A DNA stretch of 64,000 bases. It comes from Planctomycetota bacterium (GTDB lineage: Bacteria > Planctomycetota > Phycisphaerae > Sedimentisphaerales > Anaerobacaceae). Made by a program: the position numbers and the translations under genes. Location: contig VRUK01000005.1 of the NCBI GenBank assembly GCA_019456195.1, positions 1-64,000 of the forward strand, given 5' to 3'. Positions 36,029-45,535 of the stretch are shown here, piece after piece; within the stretch, counting starts at the first letter, position 1; every line of letters starts with the position of its first letter. Below the pieces are notes generated by a model. That model made no database searches and had not been told where the DNA came from. It saw only the letters and a list, made by a program, of their open reading frames with translations.

Positions 36029-37516
36029 TCAGGCTCGGATGTCTCGATTCCGGTTAATCAAGCCGAAAATACAGGCAACCAAACATAAAGCTGCTGTTCC
36101 GAATGCGCCTACGATAATGCTTTCAATGTTACATTGGGCCCATTTCCAGGAAGCTGGTAAATCACGCGCAAAAGTACCCCAGCCAATAACTACAAGACTT
36201 GCTCCGATAGAAACAAGGCCATGCCACAGTCGAAGGCGAACTCGCATGAAAGCTAAAAAAAACAAACCCAGAATAGCGCCGCCAAAGATTCCCGATATCT
36301 GCCACCATACATCCAATATGCTCTTTGCCCGAATCATCAAAAGAGCGGCACTGGTCCCAAGCAGACCCCATACCACTGTCGATGCCCGCAAAAATACCAG
36401 ACTGGCACGCTCAGTAATATTTGGCTTAAAATATCGCTTATAAAAGTCCAGCAGCAAAACCGTCGCCGAGCAGTTCAAAGCCGAATCCACAGTACTCATC
36501 GCAGCCGCTAAAATAGCAGCAATAATCAGTCCTTTCAAACCCGCAGGCACTTGTGTCGCAATATAATACGGGAAAACCTCATCACCTTTGGTTATACCGG
36601 CCCGTACCAATTCGTCGCCTTGAGAGTAAAAGGCAAAAAGTGTTGTCCCGATATAAAGAAAAATTGCTGTAAGAGGAATATAAATCAGCATAGCAATCCA
36701 GATTGAACGTTTCGCTTCTCGCTCACTTGGAACTGAGCAGTATTTTTGCACATAGTTCTGATCCGCCAGCAGACTCCGAAGATTTTCCGTGATTCCATAG
36801 ATAATCATCACCCATATCGTGCGGGAAAACAGCGACATATCCCAACTGCCTAAGCTGAATTTGTTCGCATCGAGAGCCGACTGGATTAAGGGTTCAGGCC
36901 CTGAAAAAACATGGAGTGACAAACTAACAGCGCAAAAGATAATGCCTACAATCATAATCATCGACTGCATAACGTCAGTCCAAATCACCGCCTCCATACC
37001 ACCAAGCAGCGTATAAAGTATAGTAATAATCCCAATGATTACGATTACAACTCCAATGTTCCACGAAACAAATGTACTTAACAACAGGCCGGCTAAGTAA
37101 AGAATAACTGCAACACGACCTATCATTAACAATACAAACGCCAAAGCCGCATAAATTCGTCCCCATGATCCGAGTCTTTCCTCAAGAAAGCTGTAAACAC
37201 TAATCAACTGTGATTTTCGATAATATGAAACGGCGTATTTGCAGACTACCCATGTCACCGGCAGGATACAAATCGAAAAGATAAAAGGATGCCAGTTGCT
37301 GTCGAAGGCTTTGCCCGGTGTTGCAATGTATGAAATACTGCTCGTATAAGCGCTCATAACAGCCAGGCCGGCCGCCCACGCTGGAATAGAACGACCGGCA
37401 ACCATGAACTGCTCCGACGTCCGGCACTTGCGGGTGTAATAGACACCCATTCCAATCAGCACAGCTCCATAAAGAATAAGGATACCAATATCAATTGCAC
37501 TCAGATTTCCCTGCAT
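36029..37516 (-). CDS. Sodium:solute symporter (SSS family)
   Basis: 495 residues with about 13 membrane spans. Seen: YTRKCRTSEQFMVAGRSIP near residue 28, LAVMSAYTSSISYIATPG near residue 52, LYTLLGGMEAVIWTDVMQSMIM near 165, and ILAAAMSTVDSALNCSATV near 345, all hallmarks of the SSS/Na-galactose and Na-sialate transporters. In this operon it most plausibly imports the sugar acid released by the sialidase-like lipoprotein. Eleven bases separate it from kdsB2. Confidence 0.9.
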   Translation of the reverse strand: MQGNLSAIDIGILILYGAVLIGMGVYYTRKCRTSEQFMVAGRSIPAWAAGLAVMSAYTSSISYIATPGKAFDSNWHPFIFSICILPVTWVVCKYAVSYYRKSQLISVYSFLEERLGSWGRIYAALAFVLLMIGRVAVILYLAGLLLSTFVSWNIGVVIVIIGIITILYTLLGGMEAVIWTDVMQSMIMIVGIIFCAVSLSLHVFSGPEPLIQSALDANKFSLGSWDMSLFSRTIWVMIIYGITENLRSLLADQNYVQKYCSVPSEREAKRSIWIAMLIYIPLTAIFLYIGTTLFAFYSQGDELVRAGITKGDEVFPYYIATQVPAGLKGLIIAAILAAAMSTVDSALNCSATVLLLDFYKRYFKPNITERASLVFLRASTVVWGLLGTSAALLMIRAKSILDVWWQISGIFGGAILGLFFLAFMRVRLRLWHGLVSIGASLVVIGWGTFARDLPASWKWAQCNIESIIVGAFGTAALCLVACIFGLINRNRDIRA

Positions 37517-37539
37517 AATCTTTCAACTCCATATTTGTC

Positions 37540-38475
37540 CTATTTTTCGGGTGTAATCCCCAGTTCTTTTACAAACTGCTGAATCCTGTCATGCTCTTCC
37601 TGGCGAAAACGATGAAACGGTTCAGCCATAAAATCACTGCAAATACCGATACAAGAAAGCGCACATTTAATACCTTTGAGATAACTCGATTCATATTGCC
37701 CAACAGTATAAATAGCGTTACTTAGCTTCATTACCTTTTCATGCAGGACTTCGATCTTTGCCAGATCTTTTGCACTCGCCGCATTATAAAGCCCGACATA
37801 AAGCTCCGGAAGAAGATTGGCCCCTCCACAGACACCACCGTGTCCACCTAATAAAACTGTCTCGGCCAGCAATTCCTCCCGCCCCATAAGAAGCGTAAAA
37901 TCCGGATGGTCCTTAAGCAGGATCTGAAGCCGGCGAAAATATATCATATTACCCGAGCTGTCCTTTATACCTGTAATGCCCGGAAAATCCGCAGCTGCTC
38001 GGATAGTTTCCGGCTCATAAACCAGCTTGGTATAACTTGGCATATTGTATAAAAAAACCGGCAGTGGTAATTCACTTGTTAGATGCTTGAGATACTCGAG
38101 TAATTCCGGCTGGCCTGCTGGAAAGTAATATGGCGGCGCAAGAACAACTGCCTCCGCACCGGCATCACAGGCTTTGTTGGTAATGTTCACGGACTCTACA
38201 AAAGACGTATCGGTTATTCCGACCAGCACCGGAACCCGTTTCTTCACTTGTTTGCAAACGCGTTCGATAACTTCATATCGAAGACGGTAACTCAGACTCG
38301 GCGCCTCGGCCGTTGTCCCTAAGATAAACAAACCGTGAACACCACCGGCAAGAATATGTTCAACCAGCCGCTCCAGGCCCGCTGCATCGAGCGTGTCTCT
38401 GTCCTGAAGTGGTGTAACCATAGGCGGAATGATACCACACAGTGGCTTCGGTAATAAATTCGAGTTCGATTTCAT
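37540..38475 (-). CDS. DapA/NanA-family aldolase (N-acetylneuraminate lyase-like)
   Basis: 311 residues from ATG 38475, with GGAG 10 bases upstream; a TTG three codons earlier overlaps the previous stop. Seen: GIIPPMVTPLQD, the G-T-T-A-E motif in LFILGTTAEAPSLS near residue 52, the Tyr in VFLYNMPSYTKL near residue 140, and the Schiff-base Lys in ITGIKDSSGNMIYFRRL near residue 165. The family includes dihydrodipicolinate synthase, NanA and sugar-acid lyases. Context with an SSS symporter and sialidase-like gene favours a pyruvate-releasing sugar-acid lyase over lysine synthesis. Confidence 0.85.
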   Translation of the reverse strand: MKSNSNLLPKPLCGIIPPMVTPLQDRDTLDAAGLERLVEHILAGGVHGLFILGTTAEAPSLSYRLRYEVIERVCKQVKKRVPVLVGITDTSFVESVNITNKACDAGAEAVVLAPPYYFPAGQPELLEYLKHLTSELPLPVFLYNMPSYTKLVYEPETIRAAADFPGITGIKDSSGNMIYFRRLQILLKDHPDFTLLMGREELLAETVLLGGHGGVCGGANLLPELYVGLYNAASAKDLAKIEVLHEKVMKLSNAIYTVGQYESSYLKGIKCALSCIGICSDFMAEPFHRFRQEEHDRIQQFVKELGITPEK

Positions 38476-38480
38476 TTTTA

Positions 38481-39599
38481 TCAATTCTCCATTTTATTAT
38501 TAATTTGGCCGCACAATTCAAGAAACGCCAGTACTCTTTCATCCGGCGTGCCGGCATCGATATCTCCAACAACAACATCACACGGGGCATATTCGTGTGC
38601 AATCTTTTCTAAATCTATCTGTATCGTCTCCAGTGATTTATTCGTCAGGTCCATTGGCTTGTACACAAGTGCACGACGCGCATTATTAAATGTTTTTTTA
38701 GCTTTGGCCAGGTCCGAATCAATTCCCATATCAATATAGCCAACGTTAGGAACACTGGCATAATCATCGATATAGGGATCGGCATTCCAAGCGCAGTTAT
38801 GGATGCCGATACGCCCAAAGGTTTCAGCTATCCGACAATCGAAAGGAAGAAGAGTCTCACGATACTGCTCGGGTGAAATCATATTGACCAGGCAGTTGCT
38901 GATAGTAAGGAAATCAATCTTCACGCCGCTCTCTAATTGCCGTTCATAAAGCCGCCTTGCCCCCTCAATCATAGTAGTACAGACACAATCGAAGAGGTGG
39001 CAGCAGCGTTGCGGACAGTCAATAATATCATAGAAAAGTTTTTCACCGCGTAGGCGGTAGGCGTTATTTAGTACTCCCTGCCAGTTCATGAATCCCTCTA
39101 TCCGTCCTTCGCTGACGGCTATCCAGTCCACCTGAGCCATAAACTCCAGGAAGAATTGATTGCTGTCAAGGTCAGGTGGTTCTAAATTATCAAGCTCGTT
39201 ATCACTTAAGTATTTATGTTCACAGTTTGGCCAGTTATTAACAGTATAAACAACCGGAATTCCATAAATTGCAGCCACGCTGACACATCCGTAAGTCCCG
39301 GTTAGAATATCCATAGGCCTATCAGGCCGATCGATACCACCAATTCCTGTATCGGGGAACCGGCGTCTTAACTCACTACGCATCTCCAAAATCGTCCTGC
39401 GTCTATAGACAGGATCGGTATGCCACTGCCGGCCAAAATCAATACCAATCGCCGAGTGATACCAATTCGGCGTAAAACCAATTTCTGGCCGCAAAAACGC
39501 TTCCTCACCCGTTGCAGGCCGCCGAGTGGCAGGCGCCGCCGGAGCTATATAGCTAATCAGTTGACAAATTTCTGTGGACATTACACTATTTTCTGCCAT
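38481..39599 (-). CDS. Uroporphyrinogen decarboxylase-like (URO-D superfamily) protein
   Basis: About 372 residues from ATG 39599; a longer start at 39647 and a shorter one at 39581 are also possible. Pattern of the URO-D/cobalamin methyltransferase superfamily: MDILTGTYGCVSVAAIYGIP, IDFLTISNCLVNMISPEQYRETLLPFD near residue 240, IGIHNCAWNADPYIDDYA, and the C-terminal VVGDIDAGTPDERVLAFLELC. Heme synthesis is unlikely given its place at the head of a sugar operon; relatives in planctomycetes often lie in carbohydrate loci with no assigned reaction. First gene of the operon. Confidence 0.72.
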   Translation of the reverse strand: MAENSVMSTEICQLISYIAPAAPATRRPATGEEAFLRPEIGFTPNWYHSAIGIDFGRQWHTDPVYRRRTILEMRSELRRRFPDTGIGGIDRPDRPMDILTGTYGCVSVAAIYGIPVVYTVNNWPNCEHKYLSDNELDNLEPPDLDSNQFFLEFMAQVDWIAVSEGRIEGFMNWQGVLNNAYRLRGEKLFYDIIDCPQRCCHLFDCVCTTMIEGARRLYERQLESGVKIDFLTISNCLVNMISPEQYRETLLPFDCRIAETFGRIGIHNCAWNADPYIDDYASVPNVGYIDMGIDSDLAKAKKTFNNARRALVYKPMDLTNKSLETIQIDLEKIAHEYAPCDVVVGDIDAGTPDERVLAFLELCGQINNKMEN

Positions 39600-39749
39600 T
39601 GGTTTTATTTTATACCATGATTGCAGTATTGAAAAGTCAAAAGTCACGGGCCGATACTATAAGTACAAGTAATGTTCACTATTCTATGCAAAACGAGATT
39701 AAAAGCTAAAACAATAAAATACAGACTAAAATATCATAACCGGATTTAG

Positions 39750-39755
39750 TATAAT
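39750..39755 (+). promoter_or_regulatory. Perfect -10 box directly before queG
   Basis: TATAAT at 39750-39755, only 7 bases before the ATG at 39763, with no good -35. The expected transcript would start at about the ATG, so queG may be leaderless. Confidence 0.4.
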
Positions 39756-39762
39756 CGTTCTT

Positions 39763-40716
39763 ATGACTCTCTCTCAAGAGATAAAACACAAAGCAATTGA
39801 ATTAGGATTCGACCTGATTGGCATAACAGAGGCCTCGCCCATCAATACCAGGCATACCGAGCTGTTCAGGCAATGGTTAAAGTCAGGCTGCGCCGGCCAG
39901 ATGAGCTACCTGCACAACAATTTTGAAAAACGCACCCACCCCGCCCTGCTTTTGGAAAACGCTCAATCGATTATCTGCGTCGGCCTCAATTATAAACCGC
40001 CGGAACAAAACCCAAAACAGCCGGAACCAACTGTCCCAATGGGCAAAGTAGCAAGCTATGCCCAATATGAAGATTACCATCCGTTTATAAAGGAACGATT
40101 ACGCAAACTAACTGAATTTATTAGCTCTGCCGGTAAACGGGAACACAAATTCAAGATTTGTGTTGATTCAGTACCACTGGCCGAGCGTTCACTGGCTTAC
40201 AAGGCCGGCTTGGGCTTCATTGGAAAAAACCGCATGTTAATCAATCCCGAACTCGGCCCGCAGATATTTCTCGGTGAAATAATAACAACTCTAAAACTTT
40301 CAACCGATAAACCAATCACACACAATTGCTCGAACTGCGACAAGTGTATCACCGCCTGTCCGACACATGCCTTGACGCCTGATGGACAATTCGACGCAAA
40401 TAGGTGCATAAACTATCTGACGATAGAATACAAAGGCCGGATACCTTCCGACATGGCGAAAAAAACATCCGACCGAATCTTTGGCTGCAACGAATGTATC
40501 ATTGCATGTCCCTACCAGAAAAATGCGCCTGTTTGCAAAAATAAACAGTTCAAACGCTATAAAAACCTGGCCAAACTTGACCTGAGCCGGATTTTGAATT
40601 TAACACAACAGGAATTTGACGTCGAGTTTGCTGATTCCACGATTAGACGTTCAGGCCTCGATCGATTGAAAAGAAATGCTCAAATCTGCCTTGATAATAT
40701 CAACAGGCCTTCATAA
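39763..40716 (+). CDS. queG: Epoxyqueuosine reductase
   Basis: Final step of queuosine synthesis, reducing epoxyqueuosine in tRNA with cobalamin and two 4Fe-4S clusters. 317 residues. Seen: ELGFDLIGITEASPI start, CVDSVPLAERSLAYKAGLGFIGKN with the catalytic Asp near residue 130, and ferredoxin-like clusters NCSNCDKCITACPT near 188 and GCNECIIACPYQ near 243. No HEAT-repeat extension. Stand-alone, divergent from the sugar operon. Confidence 0.92.
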   Translation: MTLSQEIKHKAIELGFDLIGITEASPINTRHTELFRQWLKSGCAGQMSYLHNNFEKRTHPALLLENAQSIICVGLNYKPPEQNPKQPEPTVPMGKVASYAQYEDYHPFIKERLRKLTEFISSAGKREHKFKICVDSVPLAERSLAYKAGLGFIGKNRMLINPELGPQIFLGEIITTLKLSTDKPITHNCSNCDKCITACPTHALTPDGQFDANRCINYLTIEYKGRIPSDMAKKTSDRIFGCNECIIACPYQKNAPVCKNKQFKRYKNLAKLDLSRILNLTQQEFDVEFADSTIRRSGLDRLKRNAQICLDNINRPS

Positions 40717-40750
40717 CATTCCCTTTCTCCGGCGGATAAGCTGAAATTAG

Positions 40751-40779
40751 TTGACAATTCACGATGAATTTTCTAATCT
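40751..40779 (+). promoter_or_regulatory. Promoter for the hydrazine-synthase-alpha-like gene
   Basis: TTGACA (40751-40756), 17-base spacer, TAATCT (40774-40779), followed closely by TAATAT. The start codon is at 40854. Confidence 0.6.
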
Positions 40780-40853
40780 AATATTAGCAATAACCTTATT
40801 ACGTTATTATATCGCGTAAAGAAATAATATAAGCTACGGGAGGATATGTTTCC

Positions 40854-43766
40854 GTGGAAAAATACAGCCGTAAATTAGCAGCATCTTTGGCTTTGGCCGT
40901 CGCCTTTGTCATCATCTCACCATTGTCTGCAATATCCGCTGAAGTCAGTCCTAATATTACAAGCAGACAGATTGAAACCGATTGGCTTCGCCAGCAGGAG
41001 CTTCGCAACACCAGCAAGGTGTCCCCGGAAGGTAACGTCACACCCGAACAGGATGCGACTGGCGCCTGTGACGGCGTCAAGGATGGCAAATGGGGATTTC
41101 ACACCGAAAACGAAAACAAGCCCTGGTGGCAGATTGACTTGGGCAGGCAGATGGCCCTGGATCGGCTCGTATTGTATAACCGCTGCGATTTTCCTAAGAG
41201 AACATCAAGATTAATCGTCCTGCTTTCCACCGATGGGAGGAACTTCGAACAGGTATATCAGCACGATGGCACGGCCTTCTTTGGGTACACGGATAACAAA
41301 CCGCTGGTAATTAAGCTTAAAGGTGCCCAGTCCCGCTACGTTCGACTTCAACTGCCCTCAAAGAGCTATTTTCATCTGGACGAGGTGGAAATCTACGCCC
41401 CTGGTTCAAACCATAACATCGCCTCCGGTAAGCCTGCGAACCAAAGCAGCATCAGCCAGTGGTCGAAACCGCACTTCCAAAAACAGCATCACAATTTCCT
41501 GCAAATTGATGAAGTTTTTCAGCGTGGTCTTAAGCTCGCGGATAGTTTACAACAGCTTGGTGTCGACACCACAAAACAGGTAAGAACCTTAAAATCTATT
41601 ACAGAAAAAACCAGTAACCTTCAATGGGATGCACCCGAAAATATTCAACGCTCATTATATATTCAGGCCCGCCGAGCTGTACGTGAAATGGCTTTTAACA
41701 ATCCCTTGTTAGATTTCGATAAGATTTTGTTCGTCAAACGAGCCCCCGGCACCCTGCCTCACATGTCAGACCAGTACTACGGCTGGTGGTCGCGTCCCGG
41801 CGGAGGCATTTATCTGCTTGAGAACTTCAAGAGCAAAAGACCGCGTTCACGCTGCCTGACGGAAAACTGGCCAGCAGGAAGCTTTCTGCGACCGGAGCTT
41901 TCGTATGACAGCACAAAGGTCCTGTTTGCCTTTTGCCGGTACTATCCGCACGTAGCCGCCATGGAGAAAGTGGATAAGGACAAGCTCCCTGAAGATGCCT
42001 TTTATCATATATTCGAAATGAGTCTCGACGGAACTGATATCAGGCAACTAACGTACGGCCGATATGATGATTTCGATGCGAGATACCTGCCGGCTGAAAC
42101 ACTACACCTCGCTCAATCAAATCACGACATCGTTTTTCTATCTACACGAAAAGGCCAGTTCGTCCAGTGCTCTAAGGCCGGTTCCATCTCGACCAACCAG
42201 GCCACACTGCCCGACAGCTATGTACGCTGTGGAGGTGACAATAAGCGCCCATGCGCCGTTTTTACTTTACACGCAATGGATTCTAACGGCAAAAATCTAA
42301 GGCCTGTTTCGGCATTCGAAAACTTCGAATGGACGCCATCGATAGCACATGATGGCAACATTATTTACGCCCGGTGGGATTATATCGACCGCTTCAACGG
42401 CCACTTCATGAGCCTGTGGTCAACGAACCAGCATGGCTCAAATCCGCAGCTTGTCTATGGCAACTTCACGGAGAAACCACAGTGCATCTTTGAGGCACGG
42501 GCAATCCCGAATTCGCACAAGCTGATTTTCACAGCCGCTGCTCATCACTCTATTGAGGGCGGGGCGCTGGCTTTGCTGGACCGCTCACGAGGGACCGAAG
42601 GGACCGACCCCATAACTCGTCTTACTCCCGATGTGTGTTTTCCCGAGGCCGAGGGCTGGTCGCCAACATACTATGCAAATCCATATCCGCTTTCGGAGCA
42701 ATACTATCTCGTGGCCTGGAGTGACCGACCGCTGCCCCCGCATCACGGAAGCAGCCAGGTTACAGGCTCCAGCAATCCTGTAAACGCCCTTGGCTTATAT
42801 CTCTACGATTCATTCGGCAACCTGGAACTGCTTTACCGGGACCCCGAAATATCGAGTATGTACCCTATTCCATTGCGCAGGCGAGAAATGCCGTCAATAC
42901 ACCCTGATACAGTTGACTGGGAAGGCATGCAGGAAGGACGCTTTATAGTACTGGATGTCTATAAGGGCCTTCGACACCAATCTCAAGAGAGCAGCACCAT
43001 CAGGCAGGGCTCCGTTAAACAGTTGCGCATAATCGGCGTACCGCCTAAAACTCAGCCGCACATGAACACTCCGAGCCTGGGGGTCTCAAAGGAAGACCCC
43101 GGTAAATTCGTCCTTGGAACGGTTCCGGTAGAAAAGGATGGTTCGGCCTATTTCCGAGTGCCGTCAGGAATATCTGTTTTCTTCCAGGCCCTCGACCAAA
43201 ACGGTCTGGCCGTACAAACCATGCGCTCTCTCACTTACGTCCAGCCGGGACAGACGCTTTCCTGCATCGGCTGCCACGAATCTCGGCAGTTGGTCCCGCC
43301 GGTAGCAACCCAACCGTTAGCCGTGCAGCGCGAGCCGTCTAAAATTACTCCCGGCCCGAAAGGTTCCTGGCCTCTTCGCTTCGACCGCCTCGTGCAGCCC
43401 GTTTTGGATAAATCCTGTATATCCTGTCACCAACCTAATAGTACCAATGAAATAGCAGCCCGCTTTGACCTCAGCCCGCCCATGTCCTACGAAAAACTGC
43501 TATCGTTTGCGGACAAAGACCTCGAAAAGCTGGCCTTTGAAAAAGACAGATCCATAATTGGTCAATGCACGGCCGCTCAGAGTAAGCTGCTCGATATACT
43601 CACAAACAGTAAGGAGCACGAGGATTTGCAGCTTAACGACGATGATTTTAATCGCATTGTTACCTGGATGGATGTATATGCGCAAAGACTCGGATCTTTC
43701 AGCGAACACCAGGAAGAGCAATTGCAAGAGCTTCGTCAGAAAATGATGCCTTTATTAGCTGAGTAA
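40854..43766 (+). CDS. Secreted hydrazine-synthase-alpha-like protein with discoidin domain and two heme motifs
   Basis: 970 residues. A GTG start is used, with GGGAGG about 9 bases upstream. Signal peptide near residues 7-29. Residues about 60-180 form an F5/8-type C (discoidin) domain: ATGACDGVKDGKWGF, WWQIDLGRQMALDRLVLYN. From about 285 follows the middle domain seen in hydrazine synthase alpha and its many non-anammox relatives: FVKRAPGTLPHMSDQYYGWWSRPGGGIYLL, then a propeller (FRPELSYDSTKVLFAF-like). Two CxxCH motifs, CIGCH near residue 804 and CISCH near residue 855, indicate c-type heme. Such proteins are common in planctomycetes; anammox metabolism is not implied, as no other hydrazine genes are present. 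Confidence 0.8.
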   Translation: MEKYSRKLAASLALAVAFVIISPLSAISAEVSPNITSRQIETDWLRQQELRNTSKVSPEGNVTPEQDATGACDGVKDGKWGFHTENENKPWWQIDLGRQMALDRLVLYNRCDFPKRTSRLIVLLSTDGRNFEQVYQHDGTAFFGYTDNKPLVIKLKGAQSRYVRLQLPSKSYFHLDEVEIYAPGSNHNIASGKPANQSSISQWSKPHFQKQHHNFLQIDEVFQRGLKLADSLQQLGVDTTKQVRTLKSITEKTSNLQWDAPENIQRSLYIQARRAVREMAFNNPLLDFDKILFVKRAPGTLPHMSDQYYGWWSRPGGGIYLLENFKSKRPRSRCLTENWPAGSFLRPELSYDSTKVLFAFCRYYPHVAAMEKVDKDKLPEDAFYHIFEMSLDGTDIRQLTYGRYDDFDARYLPAETLHLAQSNHDIVFLSTRKGQFVQCSKAGSISTNQATLPDSYVRCGGDNKRPCAVFTLHAMDSNGKNLRPVSAFENFEWTPSIAHDGNIIYARWDYIDRFNGHFMSLWSTNQHGSNPQLVYGNFTEKPQCIFEARAIPNSHKLIFTAAAHHSIEGGALALLDRSRGTEGTDPITRLTPDVCFPEAEGWSPTYYANPYPLSEQYYLVAWSDRPLPPHHGSSQVTGSSNPVNALGLYLYDSFGNLELLYRDPEISSMYPIPLRRREMPSIHPDTVDWEGMQEGRFIVLDVYKGLRHQSQESSTIRQGSVKQLRIIGVPPKTQPHMNTPSLGVSKEDPGKFVLGTVPVEKDGSAYFRVPSGISVFFQALDQNGLAVQTMRSLTYVQPGQTLSCIGCHESRQLVPPVATQPLAVQREPSKITPGPKGSWPLRFDRLVQPVLDKSCISCHQPNSTNEIAARFDLSPPMSYEKLLSFADKDLEKLAFEKDRSIIGQCTAAQSKLLDILTNSKEHEDLQLNDDDFNRIVTWMDVYAQRLGSFSEHQEEQLQELRQKMMPLLAE

Positions 43767-43883
43767 ATTCAGATTTAATAGCACTTTAAACATTGCACAA
43801 AGACCAACAACATCTGCTCGTTAGAAAGCATATCTTGTATTACACAAACAATACGAGATACAATATACGAAATGCAAAATCAA

Positions 43884-44927
43884 TTACGGGGCAAGGAAAA
43901 AGTCCGTCTCACAGGAGGGCACTTCACAACCTTGATATACGTCAGTGTCCTGGAGCGTGTATATATCATCCTTTGAGAAATCGACATGCCGTGTTCGTAA
44001 GAACTCTACATGGCCATCGCCAAGCAAAACGTTCTGTCCGCGACGGTTGCCAAAATAACTGTGATTGCTGCTGTTAAGAGTTAACGATTTCCTATCGATC
44101 TTCCGCTTAAATGGCTTTGAAGAGTCCTTCGGCAACTCCTCAAACAGTGGATTACAATCTGCCATCACAATCTTCTGGCAGAGCAACTGACCATTTCCCA
44201 TTTGGCGGCAGTTTATTTGGAAGCTGTAAGTTACACAATTTCTGTCAGGGAAATCCTTATAGGCTCGTATTTGTGAGGGAGTCGCTTGGACAATCCCGCC
44301 GCGTTTACTTCCCGGACAGACAAAACTACTTAGCTTGACGTAATCGCCTTGTACCAGAAGGTATATCTTGCGGGTATTGGAATGATTCTCGATGCCCTGA
44401 TCACCCACTTTCCACCATGGTGCTCCCACCGTGGTTGCAACGGTTGGCTGCTGACCATCGTGGTCGGAAATGTAATTGCTCAAACCTTGAAAAATACTGC
44501 CCTGTTGCATCTGACATCGCTGTTGCCGCGAATGATAGCGAAGATAGCCGAGTGCAGGTAGAAAAACACTAGCTGCAATAATAAACACCGCGGCAGTTAC
44601 TAACCTTGTGGCAAAGCTGGTCCATTGCCACTTGTTGACTGTAACCTCTCGAATCTGTTCGCTGGCAAGCAATTCTCGCAGCTGCTGCTGGCCAAAGTCC
44701 ACAAGATTTTGAACTCGCGAAATAGTATTTTCTACGAGCTCATCAGGGCAGTTTTCAGGCTCTAAGCTGCCAAGTGGTTTAAGTACGGCTTTAACTTTAT
44801 AGTGAATTTCGGCGGCTTCTTTATTTGATAAGATTAACGCCTCTGCTTCGTCGGCCTCTTTCTGTGATGTCAAACCTATACAGTAATCAAACAATAATTC
44901 TTTCTGCTCGTTATTCAGCGGATTCAT
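43884..44927 (-). CDS. Anti-sigma factor fused to an H-X9-DG pseudopilin-like outer domain
   Basis: 347 residues; start at ATG 44927, which shares one base with the sigma stop. Residues 1-100 are cytosolic (helical NEQKELLFDYCIGL..., sigma-binding type without an obvious zinc motif), a span at about 106-128, then an outer domain of about 215 residues with SIFQGLSNYISDHDGQQPT, FVCPGSKRGGI, and the C-terminal NVLLGDGHVEFLRT, the motif of planctomycete DUF1559/pseudopilin proteins. A sensor fused to the inhibitor is a reasonable reading. Nothing is seen in the 117-base gap to the convergent upstream gene. Confidence 0.72.
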   Translation of the reverse strand: MNPLNNEQKELLFDYCIGLTSQKEADEAEALILSNKEAAEIHYKVKAVLKPLGSLEPENCPDELVENTISRVQNLVDFGQQQLRELLASEQIREVTVNKWQWTSFATRLVTAAVFIIAASVFLPALGYLRYHSRQQRCQMQQGSIFQGLSNYISDHDGQQPTVATTVGAPWWKVGDQGIENHSNTRKIYLLVQGDYVKLSSFVCPGSKRGGIVQATPSQIRAYKDFPDRNCVTYSFQINCRQMGNGQLLCQKIVMADCNPLFEELPKDSSKPFKRKIDRKSLTLNSSNHSYFGNRRGQNVLLGDGHVEFLRTRHVDFSKDDIYTLQDTDVYQGCEVPSCETDFFLAP

Positions 44928-45535
44928 TAACTTTCTTTGCTCCCAACTGATGTTTTCCACTCTTTCGAAAAACGACTTACTGCAGTGTGCAACCTGCTTT
45001 TTACCGTTCCGATAGGTATACTCAAAATCTCGGCCATTTGTTTGTAAGAAAATCTGTTAAAATATGCAAAAACCAAAATTTCTCGGAGATTTTCCGGCAT
45101 ATCCGATATAACTTGCCTAACACGCAGGGCGGTTTCTTCCTTTTGTAGTTCCTCATAAGGCATTGTGCTGTCAGAACTAACTGAATTCAACATATCATCA
45201 AATGACATGTCCTCCGAATCCATCATAGTACCGATAGGGATGGCGTTTTTTCGCTGCCATTTGCGAAGTGCATCCTTTGCCTTGTTTGCGGCTATGGTAA
45301 ATAACCACGGACGCAAAGGTCGGGTTGTATCGAAGCTCTTTCTGCTGTTAAATAACTGTAAAAAAGTTTCCTGAAAAACGTCTTCAACGAGTTCTCGGCG
45401 GTTTAAAAACATGCGAAGAAAGGCATAAAGGCCGTTTTTATAACGGGTTACGATTTCACGAAATGCAGCCTCCTCGCCATCTATATAAAGCGTCAGAAGC
45501 TCGCCATCATTCAATTTTGTTAAATCTTTAGCCAT
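44927..45535 (-). CDS. ECF-type RNA polymerase sigma factor, second copy
   Basis: 202 residues. Region 2: VEDVFQETFLQLFNSRKSFD near residue 50 with the WLFTIAANKAKD core; region 4: MPENLREILVFAYFNRFSYKQMAEILSIPIGTVKSRLHTAVSR near 145-190. Coupled to the fused anti-sigma gene by a one-base stop/start overlap. Targets unknown; the neighbouring surface-protein gene at 46078 is a candidate. Confidence 0.9.
   Translation of the reverse strand: MAKDLTKLNDGELLTLYIDGEEAAFREIVTRYKNGLYAFLRMFLNRRELVEDVFQETFLQLFNSRKSFDTTRPLRPWLFTIAANKAKDALRKWQRKNAIPIGTMMDSEDMSFDDMLNSVSSDSTMPYEELQKEETALRVRQVISDMPENLREILVFAYFNRFSYKQMAEILSIPIGTVKSRLHTAVSRFSKEWKTSVGSKES

Noticed and set aside
40854..43766. Anammox metabolism suggested by the hydrazine-synthase-alpha similarity
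   Set aside because: The protein has a discoidin domain and there are no other hydrazine genes; similar proteins occur in many non-anammox planctomycetes.
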